Origin: G963667975 sp963677395
GTDB taxonomy: Bacteria > Bacteroidota > Bacteroidia > Bacteroidales > G963667975
Direction: 5' to 3'
Assembly: GCA_963677395.2 (NCBI GenBank)
Contig: OY781965.2
Location: 3,348,001-3,412,000, forward strand
Length of the DNA: 64,000 nucleotides
The notes beneath the pieces were generated by a model. It did not search any database and was not told where the DNA came from. It saw only the letters and a list, made by a program, of their open reading frames with translations. Position 1 is the stretch's first letter, and the number at the start of each line of letters is the position of its first letter. A program made the translations under genes and the position numbers. Shown here one piece after another: positions 1 to 8,623 of the stretch.

Positions 1-346
1 ATCCCTCATCACCCTTCATATAACCAATGGAGTACAGATGAATCAGAAAGCCTATTCCTGTAACAATCATCAACATAATCATACTCAAATGATCTGCAAA
101 CAAACCAAATGAGATATTGAAATCAGAAAATCCTATCCACGTAAACAGTTTATAACCAACACTTCCTTCGTCCGGAAACGTAAAAAGTAAAAATGTTGAA
201 AGTAGAAACGAAATAAGCACCATTGCGCTCGAAATCATTCCCGAAAGTTTATTCGACAGAATATTGCGTCCTAAACCCGAAAGCAAAAAGCCCAATAGTG
301 GGGATAACACAATAAACAAAAGCATATTATTTTGAGTCGCAGCCAT
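1..346 (-). CDS. nuoL: NADH-quinone oxidoreductase subunit L, N-terminal part (runs off the window)
   Basis: The first 115 residues of a NuoL/ND5 antiporter-like subunit, a proton-pumping membrane subunit of complex I. The translation begins MAATQNNMLLFIVLSPLLG, contains hydrophobic helices, and reaches HLYSIGYMKGDEG at the window edge; the second NuoL in this window has the equivalent HIYSNGYMKGERG. The ATG lies one base after the nuoK stop, so the genes are co-transcribed. The rest of nuoL, and presumably nuoM and nuoN, lie to the left of the window. Confidence 0.95.
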   Translation of the reverse strand, partial: MAATQNNMLLFIVLSPLLGFLLSGLGRNILSNKLSGMISSAMVLISFLLSTFLLFTFPDEGSVGYKLFTWIGFSDFNISFGLFADHLSMIMLMIVTGIGFLIHLYSIGYMKGDEG

Positions 347-347
347 A

Positions 348-677
348 TTATCCTTTTAATTTTTTAAGAAAGTTGATATCGATGGTTTGCGCATTCCGGT
401 AAATCATAACCAATAAGGCCAATCCAACGGCTACTTCAGCAGCAGCTACTACCATAATAAAAAAGACAAACACCTGTCCTGCTGCATCGTTGCGAAAAGC
501 TGCAAAAGCTGCAAGTAAAAGATTTACCGAGTTCAGCATAATTTCTATTGACATAAACACCACAATTGCATTGCGACGGATCATTACTCCGATTACACCT
601 ATGGTAAACAAGATTCCGCACAACCACACATAGGAGTTAATATTCAAGGTTTGTATCTGAGAAAGTATATTTTCCAT
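348..677 (-). CDS. nuoK: NADH-quinone oxidoreductase subunit K (operon 1)
   Basis: NuoK/ND4L, a three-helix membrane subunit of complex I, 109 residues, the usual length. Both buried glutamates that matter for proton transfer in this family are visible: E45 in FMSIEIMLNSVNL and E81 in VAAAEVAVGLAL. It sits between nuoJ and nuoL with only a few bases on either side, in the canonical nuo order. A second copy of about 105 residues lies at 48657-48974 in the other complex I operon. Confidence 0.97.
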   Translation of the reverse strand: MENILSQIQTLNINSYVWLCGILFTIGVIGVMIRRNAIVVFMSIEIMLNSVNLLLAAFAAFRNDAAGQVFVFFIMVVAAAEVAVGLALLVMIYRNAQTIDINFLKKLKG

Positions 678-679
678 GA

Positions 680-1174
680 TTAATCTTTTTTTCCGATCAT
701 TAAAGTTCCTACAATAGCCGAGAGAAAAAGTACAGAGGTTAGCTCAAACGGTAGCAGAAACTCTTTGAACAAGGTTTTTCCGAGATTTTGAATCAACCCG
801 ATGGTATTAAGTGACGTTTGTTGCATCAATGATTGGTCGGTAGCTTTCATACCCCCTATCAAGGTAATGGCAAACAAACAACCAGTAACCACGGCTATAA
901 TTCGTAGCAAAAGTGGTTTACGAGGTTCCGTTTCTTTATTCAGATTCAGCAACATCACGGTAAACAGGAAAAGCACCATAATAGCTCCTGCATACACGAT
1001 GATGTTTACAACAGCCAGAAACTGAGCATTGAGCAAAATGTAATGTCCTGAAATTGCAAAGAAAACCACAATCAGAAACAGCACGCTGTTTACAGGTTTA
1101 CGGGAGATAATCACCATAAGTGAGGCAAGTATCAAAATCACCGACAGAACATAAAAAAGGAGCGTTGTAAACAT
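680..1174 (-). CDS. nuoJ: NADH-quinone oxidoreductase subunit J (operon 1)
   Basis: NuoJ/ND6, a membrane subunit of complex I with about five hydrophobic helices; the conserved helix around IIVYAGAIMVLFLFTVMLLN is clear. The reading frame is open to 1219, which would overlap nuoI by 41 bp. The internal ATG at 1174 (MFTTLLFYVLSV, 164 residues) lies 4 bases after the nuoI stop and begins exactly at the first membrane helix, so I prefer it. The gene is tightly packed between nuoI and nuoK. Confidence 0.94.
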   Translation of the reverse strand: MFTTLLFYVLSVILILASLMVIISRKPVNSVLFLIVVFFAISGHYILLNAQFLAVVNIIVYAGAIMVLFLFTVMLLNLNKETEPRKPLLLRIIAVVTGCLFAITLIGGMKATDQSLMQQTSLNTIGLIQNLGKTLFKEFLLPFELTSVLFLSAIVGTLMIGKKD

Positions 1175-1178
1175 AGCT

Positions 1179-1757
1179 TTAACGATTGTGTTTGAACTGT
1201 TTATTTTTCTTGAATTCAAGAACTTCCGGGGTTTGGCGATCGCTTACATCTATCCTGTTGTCCATCGATTCAACCAGTTTATCCTTTCCATAGATAAAAC
1301 TATCGCGTTCATATTCAGGATTTACAATTTTGGGAGTAAGAAAGATTGCTTCTTTAGGGCAGGCTTCTTCGCACAATCCGCAAAAGATACAGCGAAGCAT
1401 ATTGATTTCATATTTCTCAGCATACTTCTCTTCGCGGTAAAGATGTTCTTCCTCTTTCGTTCGCTCGGCAGCAATCATTGTTATTGCTTCGGCAGGACAG
1501 GCCAGAGCGCACAAACCACAAGCTGTACAACGTTCACGACCTTCATCGTCACGTTTCAATACATGATGGCCTCTGTATATTTTTGAGAATTCTTTTTTCT
1601 GTTCGGGATATTGTATTGTTACATTTTTCTTAAACAAATGCGTAAACGTGATATACATCCCTTTAAAAATTGCCGGAAGATAGATTGCTTCGAGGAAGCT
1701 CATCTTCTTATTTGAAACTACTTTCGATTTATGAGTTAAAGGTTCCATTTCTATCAT
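1179..1757 (-). CDS. nuoI: NADH-quinone oxidoreductase subunit I (operon 1)
   Basis: NuoI/TYKY, the peripheral-arm ferredoxin-like subunit that holds two 4Fe-4S clusters (N6a and N6b) on the electron path to quinone. Two complete cluster motifs are present: CTACGLCALACP near residue 77 and CIFCGLCEEACP near residue 123. It has 192 residues, normal length. Its start overlaps the nuoH stop in an ATGA junction (1754-1757), which suggests translational coupling. Confidence 0.97.
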   Translation of the reverse strand: MIEMEPLTHKSKVVSNKKMSFLEAIYLPAIFKGMYITFTHLFKKNVTIQYPEQKKEFSKIYRGHHVLKRDDEGRERCTACGLCALACPAEAITMIAAERTKEEEHLYREEKYAEKYEINMLRCIFCGLCEEACPKEAIFLTPKIVNPEYERDSFIYGKDKLVESMDNRIDVSDRQTPEVLEFKKNKQFKHNR

Positions 1758-2782
1758 GATTTAAAGAGTAGAATAACAACGGCTGTAATTACCAGATTAA
1801 AAATTGCAATCGGAATCATCCATGTCCAACCCAGACGCATCAACTGGTCGAAGCGAAAACGCGGCAACGTCCAGCGTATCCACATAAATACAAAGCCAAA
1901 GAAGGTAATCTTTACAAACAGCACAACCGTACCAATGATTGTCAGCCAGTTATGAGGCAAATTTAACGAATCAGCAAACGGGAAATCAGCACCCCCAAAA
2001 TACAGTGTTGCAATAATTGCACTGGAAATAAACATGTTGATGTATTCTGCAAAGAGATAGAAACCCAGCTTCATACTACTATACTCGGTATGAAAACCTC
2101 CCACGAGTTCTGTTTCACATTCAGGCAAATCGAACGGAGCACGGTTACATTCGGCCAAAGCGCACACAAAGAAAAGCAGGAAACCAACAGGCTGATAAAT
2201 GACATTCCAGTTCATCCCGCTTTGCCGGGCAACAATATCATTCAGGCTTAAACTGCCCGACATCATCACAATTGCCAGTATCGCAAGCCCCATGCTCAGC
2301 TCATAGCTAATCATCTGTGAAGCAGCACGGATTGCACCCAGCAAAGAGTATTTATTATTGGATGCCCATCCCCCGATCATGATTCCATACACTCCCACCG
2401 ATGTAACAGCCATGATGTAAAGAATTCCAATATTGATATCAGCAACCTGAAGAGCATATTCCTTTCCGGCTATAATCAACGAATCGCCCCACGGAATTAC
2501 TGCACTGGTAAGTAAAGCCACGAACATCGAAAGCATAGGTCCCAGAATAAACAGGAACCGATTAGCTGTGTTGGGCATAAATTCTTCCTTAAACAACAGT
2601 TTTAATCCATCAGCCAGAGGCTGAAGCAAACCCATTGGGCCTGCTCTGTTCGGTCCGACTCTATCCTGAAACCAGGCTGCAAGCTTACGTTCGAAATAAG
2701 TTGAATACATTGCCACCAACAAGCTTATGGTAAGGATAGCTGAGGCAAGGATTCCCTTATAGAGTATAAAGTTAAAGTCCAT
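1754..2782 (-). CDS. nuoH: NADH-quinone oxidoreductase subunit H (operon 1)
   Basis: NuoH/ND1, the membrane subunit that forms the quinone-binding chamber. It has 342 residues and about eight transmembrane helices. Family signatures are visible: RVGPNRAGPMGLLQPLADG in the first cytoplasmic loop, and NRAPFDLPECETELVGGFH with the acidic residues that face the quinone tunnel. It lies between nuoG and nuoI; the 12-bp gap to nuoG has no promoter. Confidence 0.97.
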   Translation of the reverse strand: MDFNFILYKGILASAILTISLLVAMYSTYFERKLAAWFQDRVGPNRAGPMGLLQPLADGLKLLFKEEFMPNTANRFLFILGPMLSMFVALLTSAVIPWGDSLIIAGKEYALQVADINIGILYIMAVTSVGVYGIMIGGWASNNKYSLLGAIRAASQMISYELSMGLAILAIVMMSGSLSLNDIVARQSGMNWNVIYQPVGFLLFFVCALAECNRAPFDLPECETELVGGFHTEYSSMKLGFYLFAEYINMFISSAIIATLYFGGADFPFADSLNLPHNWLTIIGTVVLFVKITFFGFVFMWIRWTLPRFRFDQLMRLGWTWMIPIAIFNLVITAVVILLFKS

Positions 2783-2794
2783 AATTCCGAAAGG

Positions 2795-3763
2795 TTAGTC
2801 TTGTTTTTCAGTAGTTCCTTCAATAGGATGAATGATCGATTGTTTCTCAACGTTTTCGTAATGATTTTGAGAGATCACCGAGTGACGCTCAATTTTGCGC
2901 GGACCTTCTATTGTCCAGTCGCTCACCTCTTTTTTCTCAAAACGACATTCGTTGCAAATAAATTCCTCCACTTCACCATACTGATCTTTCCGGCCTGTAA
3001 CTCTGTAAATTTCATTACCAAACATCCAGAGTGCAACTTTACCCGAACAATGCGGACAGTCGCGATGTGCATCCATTGGCTTAGTGAACCATACCCGGTT
3101 TTTAAAACGGAAGGTTTTGTCGGTTAATGCTCCTACAGGACAAACGTCTATTACATTTCCGGAAAAATCGTTATCCACAAAATTTTCCACAAAGGTGCTG
3201 ATCTCCGACACATCGCCCCGATAGAGTACTCCATGAACACGCTCATTTGTAATCTGCTCGGCAGCATACACGCAGCGATAGCATAAAATACAGCGATTCA
3301 TGTGCAGCTTTATCTTATCGCCAAAATCGGCAGAATCATATTCTCTTCTTTCCTCTTCATAGCGGGTTTCGGCCATACCATGTTCATAACTAAGGTTCTG
3401 CAGATCGCACTCTCCTGCCTGATCGCATACCGGGCAGTCGAGCGGGTGATTAATCAGCAGAAATTCGGTGATCGCTTTACGTTCTTCCATCACTTCGGGC
3501 GAAGTACGGTTAAGTATTACCATTCCATCCAGAGCTACGGTACGGCAGGAAGGAACGAGCTTAGGCATCGGACGGGGATCTTTTGCCGAGGATTGCGCTA
3601 CTTTTACCAGACAGGTACGGCATTTTCCTCCGCTATCTTTTAATTTGGAATAGTAGCACATAGCCGGAGGAACAACCTTACCACCCACTTTACGGGCAGC
3701 ATTTAAAATGGTAGTTCCTTCTTCTACTTCTATTTCAACATTATCTATCGTTATTTTAATCAT
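2795..3763 (-). CDS. nuoG: NADH-quinone oxidoreductase subunit G, short Fe-S form
   Basis: The NuoG iron-sulfur subunit that passes electrons from NuoF/NuoE towards NuoI. It is only 322 residues, against roughly 700-900 in Proteobacteria. The N-terminal 2Fe-2S ligands C36, C48, C51 and C73 are present; then the HxxxCxxC cluster motif HPLDCPVCDQAGEC (106-119); then a 4Fe-4S motif RCILCYRC with a distal CPVGAL. A further four-cysteine site (DCPHC and FICNEC) follows. The large molybdopterin-oxidoreductase-like domain is missing altogether. Short NuoG forms are known in Bacteroidota, so this is probably not a truncation. Confidence 0.94.
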   Translation of the reverse strand: MIKITIDNVEIEVEEGTTILNAARKVGGKVVPPAMCYYSKLKDSGGKCRTCLVKVAQSSAKDPRPMPKLVPSCRTVALDGMVILNRTSPEVMEERKAITEFLLINHPLDCPVCDQAGECDLQNLSYEHGMAETRYEEERREYDSADFGDKIKLHMNRCILCYRCVYAAEQITNERVHGVLYRGDVSEISTFVENFVDNDFSGNVIDVCPVGALTDKTFRFKNRVWFTKPMDAHRDCPHCSGKVALWMFGNEIYRVTGRKDQYGEVEEFICNECRFEKKEVSDWTIEGPRKIERHSVISQNHYENVEKQSIIHPIEGTTEKQD

Positions 3764-3775
3764 TGCAGGTGGTTA

Positions 3776-5110
3776 TTAATTGTACTTTTCAAGATTTCCA
3801 TGCCCGATATTCTTCACTATTTCAGGATGCTTTACATGGAATTCAAACTCGTTACGAAAATGACGGATGGCACTGGCAACAGGCCACGCAGCAGCATCGC
3901 CCAGCGGGCAAATAGTATTTCCTTCTATGTGTCTGGATATACTGGTCAATAAATCGATATCCTTTTCGCGTCCCTGACCGTTTTCAATCCTTTGCAAAAC
4001 TTTTTCCATCCAGCCGGTTCCCTCGCGGCAGGGAGAACATTGCCCACAGGATTCATGATGGTAGAATCGTGAAAAATTCAGCGTATTGCGAACAATGCAA
4101 ACATCTTCGTCATACACGATAAATCCACCCGATCCGAGCATTGATCCGCTTTCGAAACCACCTTCAGCCAACGATTCGTAAGTAAGCAGACGTTTTTCAC
4201 CCTTTGCCGTATTCAGTATTAAACTGGCCGGAAGAACAGGCACCGAAGAACCTCCCGGGATAACGGCTTTCAGTTTCTTCCCGTTTTTGATTCCTCCGCA
4301 ATATGTTTCGGAGTAGAGAAACTCTTCTGCACTTAACCCCAGTTCTATTTCGTAAACCCCCGGTTTATTGATATTTCCGCAAGCTGACATCAACTTGGTT
4401 CCGGTACTTTTCCCCACTCCTATCCCGGCATACACATCACCACCCATATTTATAACAGGAGCAACGGTTGCCAGCGTCTCCACATTATTTACTACAGTGG
4501 GACATCCATATAAACCTACAACTGCCGGAAATGGTGGTTTTATGCGCGGATTACCGCGTTTACCTTCCAGAGATTCTATCAAGGCAGTTTCTTCTCCACA
4601 AATATAAGCTCCGGCTCCGGGATGTACATAAATATCAAGGGAATAAGCTGTTCCCAATATATTCTTACCCAGTAAATTCCGGGCATACGCTTCCGACAGT
4701 GCTTTATTCAATATTCCGATAATGTATTTGAATTCTCCACGTACATAAATGTAAGCAGTATGGACATTCAGTGCATAGGCAGAACAGATCATTCCTTCGA
4801 TGAGTAAATGCGGCAGTTTTTCCATCAGATACCGATCCTTGAAGGTTCCCGGTTCGCTTTCGTCGGCATTGCAAATGAGATAATGAGGATTGGATGAGCT
4901 TTTGTCGATAAAACTCCATTTTAGTCCGGTAGAGAAACCTGCCCCTCCACGACCACGTAAACCTGAACGCTTTACTTCTTCCACAACTTCATCCGGACTC
5001 ATGCTTTTCAGTACTTTCGTTACAGATGTATAGCCTCCATGCTGAAGATAGGTTTCAAGACCTTCGATTCCGGGAATCCCTACTTTTTCAAGCAAAATTT
5101 TTCTACCCAT
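3776..5110 (-). CDS. nuoF: NADH-quinone oxidoreductase subunit F
   Basis: NuoF, the NADH- and FMN-binding subunit where electrons enter complex I, 444 residues. The glycine-rich NADH/FMN motif GLRGRGGAGFSTGLKW is near residue 50, NADESEPGTFKDR near residue 82, and the 4Fe-4S (N3) ligands are in ESCGQCSPCREGT with the distal TICPLGD. The start overlaps the end of nuoE by 31 bp; no nearer in-frame ATG gives a complete N-terminus. It has no counterpart in the second nuo operon of this window. Confidence 0.97.
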   Translation of the reverse strand: MGRKILLEKVGIPGIEGLETYLQHGGYTSVTKVLKSMSPDEVVEEVKRSGLRGRGGAGFSTGLKWSFIDKSSSNPHYLICNADESEPGTFKDRYLMEKLPHLLIEGMICSAYALNVHTAYIYVRGEFKYIIGILNKALSEAYARNLLGKNILGTAYSLDIYVHPGAGAYICGEETALIESLEGKRGNPRIKPPFPAVVGLYGCPTVVNNVETLATVAPVINMGGDVYAGIGVGKSTGTKLMSACGNINKPGVYEIELGLSAEEFLYSETYCGGIKNGKKLKAVIPGGSSVPVLPASLILNTAKGEKRLLTYESLAEGGFESGSMLGSGGFIVYDEDVCIVRNTLNFSRFYHHESCGQCSPCREGTGWMEKVLQRIENGQGREKDIDLLTSISRHIEGNTICPLGDAAAWPVASAIRHFRNEFEFHVKHPEIVKNIGHGNLEKYN

Positions 5111-5676
5111 TTTTCTTCTTCTTTTTGAGGCTCAGCAGCCTGTGAGGTTAATGTTTCAAGTATGCGATCTATTTTTTCTTCGGTAAGATATTCGTGAAAG
5201 TTCGTGTTTACCTGCATTACAGGAGCATAACCACACGCTCCGAGACATTCAACTGTTTTCAGTGTAAAGAGTCCGTCAAGAGTCGTTTCTCCGTCTTCAA
5301 TTCCGAGTTTCTGACATATATGACCGATCATCTGTTCAGCATTGCAGGCCACGCAAGGACCTGTACGACAAATTTCTATCACATATTTTCCGGTTTCTTC
5401 CAGATAAAGTTGCGAGTAGAATGTTGCAACTTCGTAAACTTCGATAGGCTTGATATTAAGCAACGAAGCAATATAGTCCATGATGTTTGCATTCAAACTT
5501 CCGCCAAACTCTTCCTGAGCAATGTGAAGCATTGGAATTAAGGCTGATTTTTCGCTTCCTTCGGGATAGCGTGCAATTATTTCACGAACTCTGGTAAGTG
5601 TTTTTTCGGAGAACTGGTACGTTTCCCCTGTTTTCTGAACTATTTTATGATGTACTTTTCCTGAACTCATACGCAT
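5080..5676 (-). CDS. nuoE: NADH-quinone oxidoreductase subunit E
   Basis: NuoE, the thioredoxin-fold 2Fe-2S (N1a) subunit of the NADH dehydrogenase module, 198 residues. The four ligands are in EICRTGPC and VECLGACGYAP. The N-terminal helical bundle with EEFGG and EVATFYSQ is typical. It overlaps nuoF by 31 bp. Two in-frame ATGs (5676 and 5670) are possible starts; the first is given. Confidence 0.96.
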   Translation of the reverse strand: MRMSSGKVHHKIVQKTGETYQFSEKTLTRVREIIARYPEGSEKSALIPMLHIAQEEFGGSLNANIMDYIASLLNIKPIEVYEVATFYSQLYLEETGKYVIEICRTGPCVACNAEQMIGHICQKLGIEDGETTLDGLFTLKTVECLGACGYAPVMQVNTNFHEYLTEEKIDRILETLTSQAAEPQKEEEKWVEKFCLKK

Positions 5677-5682
5677 TGTTTT

Positions 5683-6888
5683 TTAGGCATCCAGCTCTCC
5701 GGCAATTACATTCATACTACTCATGGTAAGAATTGCATCGGAGAGTAATCCGTTTTTAATCATTTCGGGGTAAGCCTGATAGTAAATAAAGCAGGGACGA
5801 CGAAAATGCAAACGGTAAGGAGTTCGTCCGCCATCGCTAACCAGATAGAATCCCAGTTCTCCATTTGCTCCTTCAACTGCAAAATAGACTTCGCCTTTCG
5901 GCAGATCTACCTCTCCCATCACCATCTTAAAGTGCCAGATCAGAGCTTCCATATTATTATAAACCTCCTGTTTGGGTGGCAGATAGAAATCTCTGGAAGC
6001 AGTATGATAATCGCCTTCAGGCAAATTATCCATCGCCTGCTGAATAAGTTTTAAGCTTTGCCGCATTTCGGCATTGCGAACACAAAAGCGGTCGTACACA
6101 TCGCCCTGAGTTCCCAATGGCATTTCTATATCAAAATCGTTGTACGAACAGTACGGTTCAAACACACGAACATCGTAATCGACACCTGCAGCACGAAGAT
6201 TCGGTCCTGTAAATCCATAATTTAATGCACGTTCGGCACTTATTCCCCCTACATTGATGGTTCTATCCATAAAAATACGGTTACGCGAAAGCAGATTTTC
6301 AAACTCTGTGAGTTTCTTTGGGAAGCGAACCAAAAACTCTTTAATTTTTTGGATTGCTTTGGGGGAAAAGTCATGCTCAAAGCCTCCGATCCTGCCCAGA
6401 TTTGTTGTTAAACGTGCCCCTGAAATCTCTTCATAAATTTCATAAACAGCTTCACGTTCCTGAAAGATATAGGTAAACCCGGTTAATGCTCCACTATCCA
6501 CTCCAATCACACTGTTGCAGATAAGATGATCGGTAATGCGGGCAAGCTCCATAACGATGATGCGCATATAATCCACACGTTTGGGAACATCCAGCCCAAT
6601 AAGCTTTTCTACGGTGAGGTGCCAGCCTATGTTGTTGATGGGTGCCGAACAGTAATTCAACCGATCGGTTAAAGGAGTTACCTGGTAATACGGACGACGT
6701 TCGGCAATCTTTTCAAAAGCACGGTGAATATATCCAATCGTAGGAACTGCATCCACAATTTTTTCACCATCCATGGTAAGAATATTCTGAAAAATACCAT
6801 GTGTAGCCGGATGTGTAGGCCCCAGATTTAAGGTTGTATAATGTTTATCAACATCTTCAGGACGGATAATGCGTTTATTTTCTTCCAT
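5683..6888 (-). CDS. nuoD: NADH-quinone oxidoreductase subunit D (operon 1)
   Basis: NuoD/49-kDa subunit, related to the large subunit of [NiFe] hydrogenases, forming the quinone site with NuoB and NuoH. It has 401 residues. The quinone-site motif LGPTHPATHGIFQ is near residue 22 (operon 2 has MGPQHPSTHGVLR), and GYIHRAFEKIAERR follows. It is a separate gene, not a NuoCD fusion as in E. coli. Spacing to nuoC is 12 bp. Confidence 0.97.
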   Translation of the reverse strand: MEENKRIIRPEDVDKHYTTLNLGPTHPATHGIFQNILTMDGEKIVDAVPTIGYIHRAFEKIAERRPYYQVTPLTDRLNYCSAPINNIGWHLTVEKLIGLDVPKRVDYMRIIVMELARITDHLICNSVIGVDSGALTGFTYIFQEREAVYEIYEEISGARLTTNLGRIGGFEHDFSPKAIQKIKEFLVRFPKKLTEFENLLSRNRIFMDRTINVGGISAERALNYGFTGPNLRAAGVDYDVRVFEPYCSYNDFDIEMPLGTQGDVYDRFCVRNAEMRQSLKLIQQAMDNLPEGDYHTASRDFYLPPKQEVYNNMEALIWHFKMVMGEVDLPKGEVYFAVEGANGELGFYLVSDGGRTPYRLHFRRPCFIYYQAYPEMIKNGLLSDAILTMSSMNVIAGELDA

Positions 6889-6900
6889 GTAGCAACGTGT

Positions 6901-7398
6901 TTATCGTCCAAAGTATCGGTTATCTTTATCTTCGCGGGTAGGATCTTCCAACGGAATTTCTTTGCGAAGCGGGAAAAAATCGAGATATTCAACATTGAGT
7001 ATGCGTATCAGATTCGGATGTCCTTCAAACACAATTCCATAAAAATCGTACGTTTCACGTTCCATCCAGTTAGCAGCCTCAAATAAAGACGTTATGCTGG
7101 CAAGCTGCGGATTTTGTTTCGAAACAAATGTTTTCACCCTGATCCGAATATTTTTTCGCAAATTATGCAGATGATAAACAACACCCAGTTCCTCGTTTAC
7201 CGCATCAGGAAAATGTATTCCGCACAAATCGGTTAAAAAGCTAAACTGCATCTGCTCATCCTCTTTCAGGTACTGAATACACTGAACAACAGATTGCGGT
7301 TTTACAACAAGGGTGAGAATGTTCTCTTCAACTTCACTTTTTTCAATTGCATTGCCTAATTTATCACGAAGCAACGACAGGTAGGAGCTGTAATCCAT
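6901..7398 (-). CDS. nuoC: NADH-quinone oxidoreductase subunit C (operon 1)
   Basis: NuoC/30-kDa subunit of the peripheral arm; it has a structural role in assembly around NuoD. It has 165 residues. The family signature NWMERETYDFYGIVFEGHP is near residue 110, and the C-terminal PLRKE...DNRYFGR tail is typical. It starts 2 bases from the nuoB stop, so it is part of the same transcript. Confidence 0.96.
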   Translation of the reverse strand: MDYSSYLSLLRDKLGNAIEKSEVEENILTLVVKPQSVVQCIQYLKEDEQMQFSFLTDLCGIHFPDAVNEELGVVYHLHNLRKNIRIRVKTFVSKQNPQLASITSLFEAANWMERETYDFYGIVFEGHPNLIRILNVEYLDFFPLRKEIPLEDPTREDKDNRYFGR

Positions 7399-7400
7399 TT

Positions 7401-7967
7401 TTATGACTGTTTGATTCCATATTGGGCAAGAAGTTCTTTATATTCCGGTGAGTAGCGGCGACGTAGCGATTCATTGGCTACTAATTCCTGCACTTTCATC
7501 ACACCCTCCAGAATTTGTTCGGGGCGGGGCGGACAGCCCGGAACATATACATCCACCGGAACTATTCTGTCAATTCCCTGCAATACGCTGTAAGTATCAA
7601 ACACACCTCCGCTTGAGGCACAAGCACCTACGGCTATTACCCATCGGGGTTCGGCCATCTGTTCGTAAACCTGCTGAACAACCGGAGCCATTTTCTTGGC
7701 AATGGTACCCATCACCATCAATAAATCCGCTTGTCGTGGCGAAAAGCTTAATCGCTCCGATCCAAAACGACCAAAGTCATAATTTGAAGCCATGGTAGCC
7801 ATAAACTCTATCCCGCAACAGGAAGTTGCAAAAGGCAAAGGCCAGATTGAATTTTTACGGGCAAGCCCCACAACCTTGTTGAGCGTGGTTGCCATAAATC
7901 CCGGTGCAATATATCCATCGGGCGGATTAACAGTTGTATATTGTTTCAATTCCATGTTTATTCCCAT
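7401..7967 (-). CDS. nuoB: NADH-quinone oxidoreductase subunit B (operon 1)
   Basis: NuoB/PSST, which carries the terminal 4Fe-4S cluster N2 that reduces quinone. It has 188 residues. Cluster ligands are in SCCGIEFMA, VGACASSGG and PGCPPRPEQ. The first ATG (7967) overlaps the nuoA stop within the junction ATGGGAATAA; a second in-frame ATG is at 7955. The same overlapping junction is preserved between nuoA and nuoB of operon 2. Confidence 0.97.
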   Translation of the reverse strand: MGINMELKQYTTVNPPDGYIAPGFMATTLNKVVGLARKNSIWPLPFATSCCGIEFMATMASNYDFGRFGSERLSFSPRQADLLMVMGTIAKKMAPVVQQVYEQMAEPRWVIAVGACASSGGVFDTYSVLQGIDRIVPVDVYVPGCPPRPEQILEGVMKVQELVANESLRRRYSPEYKELLAQYGIKQS

Positions 7968-8335
7968 TTAAGTGCACCTTTACGTATCAGGTAGAAGAAT
8001 CCTACCAACAAAGGGACAATGAATATTAAAATACCCAAGATACCTTCCCATCCCAATTCCCTGAAATTGATAGCCCAGGGATAAAAGAAGATGATTTCCA
8101 CATCGAACAACACAAAAAGGATCGCAACCAAAAAATACTTTACCGAAAACGGAATGCGTGCATTGCCTTTTACTTCAATCCCACATTCAAAGTTTTCCTG
8201 CTTTTTACGGGTTTCAATCTTTCTGCGCTTGGACGTTAAGAAATGAGTTGCCAGCATTGTTACGGCAACAAATCCGAAAACAACAACGGATTGAATAACA
8301 ATGGGCAGATAATCCTGAGGTAACGATTCTTTCAT
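7958..8335 (-). CDS. nuoA: NADH-quinone oxidoreductase subunit A (operon 1, first gene)
   Basis: NuoA/ND3, a three-helix membrane subunit, 125 residues. The conserved loop ENFECGIEVKGNARIPF holds the cysteine that reports active/deactive state in the family, and FVLFDVEIIFFYPWA is the second-helix signature. It is the first gene of the operon: a TAnnTTTG promoter box lies just upstream and the next gene (mntH) is divergent. Confidence 0.97.
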   Translation of the reverse strand: MKESLPQDYLPIVIQSVVVFGFVAVTMLATHFLTSKRRKIETRKKQENFECGIEVKGNARIPFSVKYFLVAILFVLFDVEIIFFYPWAINFRELGWEGILGILIFIVPLLVGFFYLIRKGALKWE

Positions 8336-8359
8336 ATTCGCATTTTGTTAATTCACTAA

Positions 8360-8367
8360 CAAAGCTA
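8360..8367 (-). promoter_or_regulatory. Predicted promoter -7 box of nuo operon 1
   Basis: On the minus strand the sequence reads TAGCTTTG, matching the Bacteroidota TAnnTTTG -7 consensus, 24 bases before the nuoA ATG. The -33 side is only a poor match. Start site not demonstrable from sequence. Confidence 0.55.
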
Positions 8368-8470
8368 AATTAAAAAGGTTGAGAAAGCGAAAAAAAATAG
8401 GAGCAGGTTAAGGCTAAACAGTGCATAATCTCTGGCCTCATAATGTGTATTTTTAAATTCAATAAAGAAA

Positions 8471-8497
8471 TGTCACCCTGAGCGTAGTCGAAGGGGG
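8471..8497. repeat. Short interspersed palindromic sequence between nuoA and mntH
   Basis: The stretch CCCTGAGCGTAGTCGAAGGG is imperfectly self-complementary. This word family is seen dispersed between genes in many unrelated bacterial genomes (recall, not searched). It lies in the 288-bp divergent intergenic region, which otherwise holds only the two promoters. Confidence 0.5.
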
Positions 8498-8585
8498 TTC
8501 GAAAGAGAATATGAACAGTAAAACAAAGCAACTACCTCCCTGTTCTCTATAAAATATTCATTCTGTTCGTACATCTTTTCTATGT

Positions 8586-8593
8586 TATCTTTG
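8586..8593 (+). promoter_or_regulatory. Predicted promoter -7 box of mntH
   Basis: TATCTTTG matches the TAnnTTTG consensus and is 30 bases before the mntH ATG. No MntR- or Fur-type operator could be recognised. Confidence 0.5.
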
Positions 8594-8623
8594 TTTATCC
8601 GATAAACGACATCTGTATCCTCT

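Noticed and set aside
2795..3763. NuoG as a truncated pseudogene
   Set aside because: All Fe-S ligands are intact and short NuoG is usual in Bacteroidota; neighbouring genes are intact.
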